From Desulfobulbaceae bacterium (GTDB lineage: Bacteria > Desulfobacterota > Desulfobulbia > Desulfobulbales > Desulfocapsaceae): a stretch of DNA of 8,275 bases. Both the position numbers and the translations under genes were made by a program. The stretch's first letter is position 1. Each line of letters opens with the position of its first letter. Location of the stretch: assembly GCA_003509305.1 (NCBI GenBank), contig DOMU01000040.1, positions 1-8,275 on the forward strand, written 5' to 3'. Below the pieces are notes generated by a model. It saw only the letters and a list, made by a program, of their open reading frames with translations. It did no database searches and was not told where the DNA came from. Below are positions 1 through 6,800 of the stretch, piece by piece.

Positions 1-2616
1 CACCGCCGCCAGAGCCGCCGGCAACAGGTCGGGCATAGTCCCCCCGGCCTGCGCCATGTCAGCGCGTCCCCCACCCTTGCCTCCGACTCGTTGTGCCACC
101 AGATTCACCAGAGAACCAGCCTGAATTCTCTCGGTCAAATCGGCGGAAACAATCGCCAGAAGCGCCGCTTTCTCATTGACAACACCACCCAAAACAGCGA
201 CACCGGAACCAAGCGCCGATTTCGCTTTGTCGCCCAGGACGCGTAAGGTCTGGGGATTATCCAGCTCGACTCGAGCCGCCACTACTTTAATGCCGTCCAC
301 AGTAACGGCGCCCGCCAAAAGCGCGTTCATATCGGCGCCAGCCAGCCGCACCGACAATTCGCTAATCTTTTTTTCAAGCGTTTTTTGCTGGGCAAGCAGT
401 CCTTCCACCTTGCCGGCGATGGCCTCGTCGCGGGCGTTGACTAACTGGCCAATCCGCTGCTCACGCCGGCGCATCTCCTGTATATGACGCAAGGCCGGCA
501 GACCAGCCAAGGCCTCAATACGACGCACGCCGGCGGCAATGCCCGACTCGGAAAGAATGATGAACGGCCCGATCTGGCCAGTGCTCTCGACATGGGTACC
601 GCCACACAATTCCATGCTGTAATCGCCCATCTTGACGACCCGCACCGAGTCGCCATATTTCTCGCCGAATAAGGCTGTGGCACCCTCGGCAATGGCCGCT
701 TCTTTGTCTAGGTGACGAGTACTAACCGGCAAATCAGCCATGATCTGCCGGTTGACCTGCGCTTCGACGGCGATAATTTCATCATCGGTCAGCGGTGAAA
801 AATGGGTGAAATCGAAACGCAACCGCTCCGACCCGACGAGTGACCCAGATTGTTTAACATGTTTGCCTAAAATCTGTACCAGGGCGGCTTGCAGCAAGTG
901 GGTCGCCGAATGGTGTACGGTCGTCGCCCGGCGCGTGCTTTGCCGCGCCTCAATTTTGACCCACTGGCCGTCTTCGAGAATTCCCTGGCGGATTATCATC
1001 TCATGGAAGATCAGCCCTTCGCCCTCACTGACCGTGCCGGTGATCTCCGCTTCGCCACCTGGCCATCTTACCTGGCCACGGTCACCGGTCTGCCCGCCGG
1101 ATTCGGCGTAACAGGGTGTGCGGCTCACAAAGAGACGGCCACTGTCACCAAGGCCCAACCGTTCCACCTGTTTGCCGGTCGCATCCAGAAGGCCCCATAC
1201 CTGGCTGTCTTCCTCAAGCGACTGGTAACCGGTAAATTCGCTGCGCCGCCCGGTCGCGGCAATACTGCCGACACCTTCATCCCACAAACGGACACCGTCT
1301 CCCTTGCGGGCGGCACGCGATTTATCGCGCTGGTCGCGCATGGCGGCATGAAAGCCGTTTTCGTCAAAATCGAGCCGCCGCTCAAGGGCGATATCACGCA
1401 CTATATCGAATGGGAAGCCATAGGTATCATACAGTTTGAAAATGAAAGCGCCATCAATGCGCGAATGGCCCTCCGCCGTAAGCTTATGAATATATTCGTC
1501 CAGCAGTTGCAGGCCATTTTCCAGGGTTTCCAGGAAACGTTCCTCTTCATGACGAACAACTTTGGCGATAAGGTCCTGCGCCTGCCGTAAATGCGGGTAG
1601 GCGCCGGCCATGACCTCGACAACCGTCCGCGTCGCCTCGGCCATGAAGGGTTGCTGAAGCCCCAGGTTTTTGCCGTAGCGCACCGCCCGGCGCATGATGC
1701 GGCGCAGGACATAGCCGCGCCCCTCGTTTGAGGGCAAAATGCCGTCGGCAATCAAAAAAGCCGCGCCCCTGGCATGGTCGGCAATGACCCGCATCGCCAC
1801 CGTGGTTTCGATATTTTCGCCATAGCGTTTGCCACTTAATCGTTCTATGCAGGCGATGATCGGCGCGAACAGATCGGAATCGTAGTTGCTGCGTTTGCCT
1901 TGCAGCACCGCGGCCACCCGCTCGATACCCATGCCGGTGTCGATGCTCGGTTTCGGCAAGGGCGTCAACGTGCCGTTTTTGTCGCGGTTGAACTGCATGA
2001 AGACCAAGTTCCACAGTTCCAGAAAACGGTCGCACTCGCAGCCGATGGCGCATTCTGGACGGCCACAGCCTGTTTCCACACCTTGGTCGATATGAATTTC
2101 CGAACACGGGCCGCAGGGGCCGGTATCACCCATGGCCCAGAAATTATCCTTGTCGCCCATGCGGACAATGCGCCCTTTTGGCAAATCCTCGACTTGTTCC
2201 CACAGGGCGGCGGCCTCGTCGTCATCCTGATAGATCGTTACCCAGAGTTTTTCCGGCGGCAGACCGAGTTCTTTGGTGAGGAATTGCCAGGCGTAACGGA
2301 TGGCGTCTTTCTTGAAGTAATCGCCGAAGGAGAAATTGCCGAGCATCTCGAAAAACGTGTGATGCCGAGAGGTATAGCCGACATTTTCCAGATCGTTGTG
2401 TTTGCCGCCGGCGCGGACACAACGCTGACTGGTGACGGCGGTGCGATAATCCCGCCGCTCCTCGCCCATGAAGGTCTTTTTGAACTGCACCATGCCGGCA
2501 TTGGTGAACAGAAGAGTCGGGTCGTCTTTGGGCACCAAAGACGAGCTCTCGACCAGCGTATGGCCGTGACGCTGAAAGTACGCCAGAAAACGTGAGCGGA
2601 TTTCGTTGCCGTTCAT
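1..2616 (-). CDS. alaS: Alanyl-tRNA synthetase (3' end cut by window edge)
   Basis: This cytoplasmic enzyme charges tRNA-Ala with alanine and hydrolyses mischarged Ser/Gly-tRNA-Ala. Reading back from ATG at 2616 gives 872 open codons with no stop before base 1. E. coli AlaRS has 876 residues, so only a few C-terminal residues should be missing. The class II catalytic core is at the N terminus: SSSLVP near residue 24, TNAGM at 38-42, QRCVRAGGKHNDLENVGY at 64-81, RHHTFFEMLGNFSFGDYF at 84-101, and motif 3 GMGIER ending at R233. The editing domain has its zinc ligands HSATH (H569, H573) and CGGTH (C671, H675). The C-Ala/DHHA1 part has the glycine-rich GGKGGGRADMAQAGG near the visible end. A weak purine-rich site (GGACAAGG) precedes the start. 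The stop of the upstream hydrolase gene is 14 bp away, which implies co-transcription. No frameshift or missing key residue was seen. Confidence 0.98.
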   Translation of the reverse strand, partial: MNGNEIRSRFLAYFQRHGHTLVESSSLVPKDDPTLLFTNAGMVQFKKTFMGEERRDYRTAVTSQRCVRAGGKHNDLENVGYTSRHHTFFEMLGNFSFGDYFKKDAIRYAWQFLTKELGLPPEKLWVTIYQDDDEAAALWEQVEDLPKGRIVRMGDKDNFWAMGDTGPCGPCSEIHIDQGVETGCGRPECAIGCECDRFLELWNLVFMQFNRDKNGTLTPLPKPSIDTGMGIERVAAVLQGKRSNYDSDLFAPIIACIERLSGKRYGENIETTVAMRVIADHARGAAFLIADGILPSNEGRGYVLRRIMRRAVRYGKNLGLQQPFMAEATRTVVEVMAGAYPHLRQAQDLIAKVVRHEEERFLETLENGLQLLDEYIHKLTAEGHSRIDGAFIFKLYDTYGFPFDIVRDIALERRLDFDENGFHAAMRDQRDKSRAARKGDGVRLWDEGVGSIAATGRRSEFTGYQSLEEDSQVWGLLDATGKQVERLGLGDSGRLFVSRTPCYAESGGQTGDRGQVRWPGGEAEITGTVSEGEGLIFHEMIIRQGILEDGQWVKIEARQSTRRATTVHHSATHLLQAALVQILGKHVKQSGSLVGSERLRFDFTHFSPLTDDEIIAVEAQVNRQIMADLPVSTRHLDKEAAIAEGATALFGEKYGDSVRVVKMGDYSMELCGGTHVESTGQIGPFIILSESGIAAGVRRIEALAGLPALRHIQEMRRREQRIGQLVNARDEAIAGKVEGLLAQQKTLEKKISELSVRLAGADMNALLAGAVTVDGIKVVAARVELDNPQTLRVLGDKAKSALGSGVAVLGGVVNEKAALLAIVSADLTERIQAGSLVNLVAQRVGGKGGGRADMAQAGGTMPDLLPAALAAV

Positions 2617-2630
2617 GCCTTGTCCGTAAA

Positions 2631-3212
2631 CTATGACGCCAACTGATTGTCCCGCTCGATCACCAGCGGCATCAGCGATTTAAATTGAGGAGTACCGGCG
2701 CGTCCGAGCAACTCGTACAACACCATTTCCGCGGTGACCAGTACCGCGCCCATCATTTCCATGCGGCGCAACCCCGCCCGAATGTCGTTTTCGTGGCGGC
2801 TGCCGACGGCATCGACGATTATCCACGGCGTCATGCCACGCCGCAGCGCGCCCAAAGCCGTCTGATAGACGCAGACATGCGCCTCGATACCAACAAGCAT
2901 CCAGTTTTTGATCTGAGGCATAGCCTCGACGAGACGGACAGTCTCCGGATTGTCGAAACCACTGAACTCGACCTTATCTATACACGGGATGCCATCAAGT
3001 AGTGGTTCCAGTTCCGGCACATAGCCGCCCAGGCCTTTTTGGTACTGAGTGTTGGCAAGAATGGGCAGGCCGAGAGTTTTAAATATTTTTATAAGATAGG
3101 CGACTGTGGCCGTCACCTGATCGGCGCCAACAATTTTCCGCATGAGACTTGTCTGCATATCGATAAGATGCAAACAAGTGGAGTCTGGCCTCAGAAACGG
3201 CAACGGTTGCAT
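2631..3212 (-). CDS. Isochorismatase-fold cysteine hydrolase (ISOC1/ISOC2-like)
   Basis: A 193-residue protein of the isochorismatase-like hydrolase superfamily, probably cytoplasmic. The expected catalytic triad is visible: Asp18 in HLIDMQ, Lys80 in DKVEFSGF, and nucleophile Cys114 in VGIEAHVCVYQTAL, whose IEAH segment is the typical stretch before the cysteine. NTQYQKGLGG (54-63) and the ending PQFKSLMPLVIE resemble ISOC1/ISOC2-type members more than entB or nicotinamidase. The substrate cannot be told from sequence; members of this fold hydrolyse amides, carbamates and vinyl ethers. I chose ATG at 3212 because GGAG (3219-3222) lies 6 nt upstream. ATG at 3218 directly abuts that GGAG, and a TTG at 3254 would add 14 residues with no family similarity that I recognise. 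It sits 14 bp before alaS on the same strand and diverges from the arsR-type gene. Nothing in it suggests a role in siderophore synthesis. Confidence 0.88.
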   Translation of the reverse strand: MQPLPFLRPDSTCLHLIDMQTSLMRKIVGADQVTATVAYLIKIFKTLGLPILANTQYQKGLGGYVPELEPLLDGIPCIDKVEFSGFDNPETVRLVEAMPQIKNWMLVGIEAHVCVYQTALGALRRGMTPWIIVDAVGSRHENDIRAGLRRMEMMGAVLVTAEMVLYELLGRAGTPQFKSLMPLVIERDNQLAS

Positions 3213-3300
3213 GGACATCTCCACATAAGAAACAAAACGACAACACCCCGCCAACGGGTGCCGACCAAGATAAAGAATCGCCGTAATTAACCCCTTTCAA

Positions 3301-3334
3301 GGACGAGAATCAAGTGCCAGTAGGATTTTCGTCC
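3301..3334. promoter_or_regulatory. 34-bp inverted repeat, candidate operator
   Basis: GGACGAGAATC (3301-3311) and GATTTTCGTCC (3324-3334) are inverted copies matching at 10 of 11 positions, separated by 12 bp, with half-site centres 23 bp apart, about two helical turns. The one mismatch is a G-U wobble in plus-strand RNA and an A-C mismatch in minus-strand RNA. An A7 run (3335-3341) follows directly on the plus strand. As an intrinsic terminator it would need a U tract after the stem, and neither direction has one. A protein-binding operator in the divergent promoter region is the simplest reading; the ArsR-type protein encoded at 3468 is the obvious candidate ligand, by position only. Confidence 0.5.
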
Positions 3335-3373
3335 AAAAAAATCCGCCGGCATCGGAACCTGTCCCGTATATGT

Positions 3374-3385
3374 CGCCAATTGGCG
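3374..3385. promoter_or_regulatory. Perfect 12-bp palindrome, candidate regulator site
   Basis: CGCCAATTGGCG reads the same on both strands. A further TTGGC lies at 3386-3390, so one half-site is repeated in tandem. It lies about 90 bp upstream of the arsR-type start codon and about 160 bp upstream of the hydrolase start. Binding by the ArsR-type protein or by another regulator is possible; the only evidence is symmetry and position. Confidence 0.35.
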
Positions 3386-3404
3386 TTGGCACGATGCGCA
3401 CGGC

Positions 3405-3434
3405 TTGTTTTTCGACGCCTCCGGACGGTATCAT
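3405..3434 (+). promoter_or_regulatory. Possible sigma70-type promoter for the arsR-type gene
   Basis: TATCAT (3429-3434) matches five of six bases of the -10 consensus. An 18-bp spacer separates it from TTGTTT (3405-3410), which keeps only the TTG of the -35 consensus. This predicts a start near 3441 and a leader of under 30 nt containing the AGGGAGG site. An 8-bp palindrome GAAGCTTC (3435-3442) sits at the predicted start point. The weak -35 makes this tentative. Confidence 0.3.
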
Positions 3435-3467
3435 GAAGCTTCTTTTCTTTCAGGGAGGCACGTGGCC

Positions 3468-3755
3468 ATGCGCGATGAACAGATCGAAGCGATCGCCAAA
3501 TATCTCAAGTCGATGTCACATCCTATCCGGTTGAAGATCCTTTATTTTTTACTGGACGATGAACTCACCGTCGGCGACCTGCGCCAGCGGGTGGGCACGA
3601 CCGGCGCCAACCTGTCTCAGCACCTGCAGACGCTACGGGATCTGGGGATCGTCGTCTCGGATAAAAAAGGTAATATCGTGCGTAACCGCATTGCCGACAA
3701 ACGTTTCATCGAGCTGGTTCGCAGAATGTGCCACCTGTTCTGCCCGTATGAATGA
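3468..3755 (+). CDS. ArsR/SmtB-family winged-helix transcriptional regulator
   Basis: A 95-residue single-domain DNA-binding protein, expected to act as a dimeric repressor released by a ligand or by cysteine chemistry. Features in order: an N-terminal helix; MSHPIRLKIL (16-25), the hallmark second helix of the family; LTVGDLRQRVG (33-43); the recognition helix TTGANLSQHLQTLRDLG (44-60); and a wing around DKKGNIVRNRI (65-75). The C-terminal helix ends in C88-H-L-F-C92. The classic ArsR motif ELCVCD around helix 3 is absent, so the two cysteines near the C terminus are the only thiol candidates. ATG at 3468 is chosen because AGGGAGG ends 9 nt upstream; GTG at 3462 would leave only 3 nt, and the upstream in-frame extension to TTG at 3405 does not look conserved. 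It diverges from the hydrolase-alaS unit and converges on the dikinase-like gene. No arsenic or metal-resistance gene is nearby, so its inducer is unknown. Confidence 0.9.
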   Translation: MRDEQIEAIAKYLKSMSHPIRLKILYFLLDDELTVGDLRQRVGTTGANLSQHLQTLRDLGIVVSDKKGNIVRNRIADKRFIELVRRMCHLFCPYE

Positions 3756-3821
3756 CGGCGCAATCAGCCCCAACACCTTGCTTATCCTTCCGTTTTGTAA
3801 CGCGACAGCGGCAAGCAGCAA

Positions 3822-3854
3822 GAGGCCGAAGCCACCCCACTTCTTCGGCACCTC
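3822..3854. terminator. Weak hairpin between convergent genes
   Basis: GCCGAAG (3825-3831) and CTTCGGC (3843-3849) form a 7-bp stem with an 11-nt loop. The stem may be extended by GAG/CTC (3822-3824 with 3852-3854) across a bulge. It lies in the 100-bp gap between the convergent arsR-type and dikinase-like genes, where a bidirectional terminator would be expected. Neither direction has a clear U tract after the stem, so efficiency as an intrinsic terminator is doubtful. The rest of this gap shows nothing recognisable. Confidence 0.35.
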
Positions 3855-3855
3855 A

Positions 3856-6800
3856 TTATATCGGCATGATATGATGTTCTTCCCGCACCGGATGCTGGCC
3901 GATAAGTACCGCTCCGGTGCGTCCGTCAATGGAGACCGCATCACCGAAAGCGATACGCTGGTCGCCGATTTCGCAGTATTGCCGGTTTTCGTAGACCTTC
4001 AATTGCTGACAGCCGACGACGCAGGTCTTTTCCAGCCGCACCGCCACCACCGAGGCATGCGACGTCTGGCCGCCGCGCGAGGTCAAAAGGCCGTCGGCCT
4101 GGCTGATTGCCTTGATGTCTTCCGGCACCGTATCCTGCCGGATGAGAATCAAAGGTGTTTTCGGGTCTTCGCGGCGCAGACGCTGGATATGTTCTTCCGT
4201 AAACACCGCCCGTCCGGACAGGGCCGAGCCGGAGACACCGACGCCGCGTCCCAGCGTCGCCTCCGGCAACTGAGCATCGTCGGCGAAGACCTGAAAATGC
4301 TCTTTTTTCTTGATGGTGATCATGTCACGGGTTTGCAGCAGGTACAGCTTGTCGGCCTCTGGCCCCTCGAAGGTGAATTCGATTTCCTGCGGGTTCCAGC
4401 GCTGGTCATAAACCAGTGAACGAGAGATGGCCAGCATACGGCCATAAATATCCGGGAAACGCCGCTCAAGCGAATTTTCCACCGAACGCCCATCGATTTT
4501 CGCCTGCTCGACCGAGATAGCCTGGCTGGTAACCAGGCCGGAAACGATGTCTTCACCCTGGTCGCCATAAGCGTAATCCCCCCACAGCGCCACCTGCCGC
4601 ACCCTGCGATAGGGATGAGCGGTGAAGATGACGCCCGAACCGGCATGGTCACTGAGATTGCCCAAAACCATGGCCTGAACAATGACCGCCGTGCCCCAGG
4701 AATCAGACAGATCCATGATGTGGCGGTAGTCGATGGCTTTTTTATTGTCCCAGGAATCGAGCACCAGCTCGACGGCGTTGACCAGTTGCAGCCACGGGTC
4801 GTCAGGGATGCCCAAGCCCCGTTTCCGAGCAAGTTTTTGGTAGGAAAGAGCCAGGTCGCCCATCTGCGTGGCGGTGAACTGCCGTTTCAGGCCAACCTCG
4901 TACTGAGCCTTGGCCCCATCCATGAGAACCTGGAACTCGTCACGGTCCATGGCGGCCACCATCGACCAGGATTGGAGGAAGCGCCGGTAGTTATCCCAGG
5001 CGACATAGGCGTCGCCGCCGTTCGCAATATATTCTTCGATCAGGTCCTGATTGAAGCCGACATTGAGTACGGTGGCCATCATGCCCGGCATGGAAATGGC
5101 GCTGCCGCTGCGCACTGAGAGCAGCAGCGGGCGATCCGGCGAGCCAAACTGCCGCCCGGTTTTTGCCTCGATTTCATTCAAGGCTTCGCGCAACCGTTTC
5201 ATGAAATCGTCACGGGCCTGGGAATAGTCGAACAAGACCTCGCGGCAGCGGAAAACTTCGGTGGTGATAACGAAGGCTGGCGGTACCGGCAGGTCCAGAT
5301 CGACCAGCATTGCCAGGTTGTAGCCCTTGTTGCCCATGTGGATCAGGTTGTGCGTCGCCGGATCGGGCCGCGTCATTGAGGCGATGGCCTTTTCCGGGTT
5401 GTAGCTCATTAAAAGGTCAAGTTTGTCCTTTTTCAGCAGATCCCTCTGACTTGCCAGCGTATTGGTGATGCGGGTGAGGAAATTGTCGAGATGCTGGAGG
5501 CCAAAAGTTGAGGCGATCAGTTCACGGAAAAAGGTTTCCGACAGGCGCTGGATCGAGTGTGGCATATCGCCTTCCTCGTACAGGCTGCGGTATTTCATCA
5601 ACAGATGTTCGGCGCCGATCTGGGGGATGATCAGCGACAGGTTATTCTCGTGGATATTGGTGTAATAGGCGTAGATGATGTCTTTGACGCCCTCGGACAG
5701 GCCACGAAAAATATCCAGGTACTGGGTGTAGGAAAAACGCCGCACCGTCAAAGCGCTGTCAAGCAGCGACAGGTAGATGGCAAAACGCCGCGAGCTGATG
5801 CCATCCACTTTCAGCGCCCGCCGGAAAATTTTCAGGCAACGGACGATAGTGAAAAAAGTCTCCTGGGTAATAAAGTTGAGGCTGACTACCTCCTGGAGTT
5901 TTTCCAGATAGAGATTGGCCAGGTTTTCCAGGCGGAAAGTCAGGCTCAGGGCATCAAATTTCTTTTCGCGGTAGCGTCCATAGACCGAGGGAATATCGAC
6001 GGCGATATGGCGCTTGAAATAAATATCCTCCCGGGCCGGGAAGGTTTCCGGCGACAGGATGATCGCCTTCAATTTTTCGAGCGCCGCCAGAATCGCTTCC
6101 AGGCAGGCGCCGGTATCACCACTGTCGAGCACGGCCAAAACCGGTTCGACCTCGGAGAAGCCCTCTTTGGCGGCTTGCCGCAGCTCTTCACGGATTTCCT
6201 GGAAACCCAGCATGTATTTCTGGTTCAGAAGCCGGAACATGCGGATGAGCAGGGCGACGCGGCGGCGCTCCGGCTGAGGCTGATCCTCCTGGGTGTTCAG
6301 GAAGTCCTCGGCCTGTTGCTGGTCGAGCGCCAGCAGGTCTTCGGCTTTGCGGATATCGAATTTGGCCCACAGGCGCCCGCTCAACTCGTGCGGCGCATCA
6401 ATGAAAGGACCGCTGGTTTCGATCTGGCCATAAATCTCTTTCGGCAAAAAGGCGGTCAGCTCGCTTTTATCAAGGCTGTGCCAGAAAGTGAAAATCGCCT
6501 TGATGAAGCCGACGATGAGATTTGAGCTTTCGACATGCGCCTGTTTGCGCAGAAAATGAATCAGCAAATCATGGCGGCGGTGGGTTTCGTCGAGTTCGGT
6601 CGAAACATCGCGCAGTTCACCCTCGGAACCGATTTCGTTGTAAAACACCGGCATCAGTTTGGCGAACTGCTTGCACAGGTTGTAGATCGGCTCAATCGGA
6701 TGATTAAGCAGCTCGGTGATGTCGCGCTGAAAGAGGTCGGTATCCTTAACGCAGGTGCCGGACAGTTTCAGGTGGATAATCAAGGCGGAAAAGAGCGTCG

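Larger units (their letters stand above)
3213..3467. other. Divergent intergenic region between hydrolase-alaS and arsR-type gene
   Basis: About 250 bp with no convincing gene on either strand. It separates divergently transcribed genes and must hold both promoters. It contains a small inverted repeat (CACCC/GGGTG, 3244-3260) just upstream of the hydrolase start, a 34-bp inverted repeat (3301-3334) followed by an A7 run, a perfect 12-bp palindrome (3374-3385), and the ribosome binding site AGGGAGG (3452-3458) of the plus-strand gene. A possible minus-strand -35 (TTGAAA, 3295-3300) has only a weak -10 (TTCTTT, 3272-3277) 17 bp downstream, so the hydrolase promoter is not firmly placed. Confidence 0.7.

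Noticed and set aside
889..2595. Long open frames on the plus strand opposite alaS (889-1590 and 1900-2595)
   Set aside because: They lie antisense to a clearly conserved alaS, and their translations resemble no family I recognise. Long antisense frames are common in GC-rich DNA.
3244..3260. CACCC/GGGTG hairpin upstream of the hydrolase start
   Set aside because: Only 5 bp of stem in GC-rich DNA; too short to claim as a functional element by itself.
3301..3341. Intrinsic terminator formed by the 34-bp inverted repeat and A7 run
   Set aside because: For plus-strand transcription the run after the stem is A, not U. For minus-strand transcription the T run comes before the stem, so it cannot end a transcript there.
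3385..3402. Possible sigma54 promoter starting at TTGGCACG upstream of the arsR-type gene
   Set aside because: The -24 half is a good match, but the -12 GC is not at the required distance: the bases there read AC, and the nearest GC is 2 bp off.
3633..3944. Minus-strand frame with a short hydrophobic stretch (GGFGLLLLAAVALQ) running from the end of the dikinase-like gene across arsR
   Set aside because: It overlaps two well-supported genes, has only about 14 hydrophobic residues, lacks a well-spaced ribosome binding site, and its tail is antisense to the conserved helix-turn-helix.
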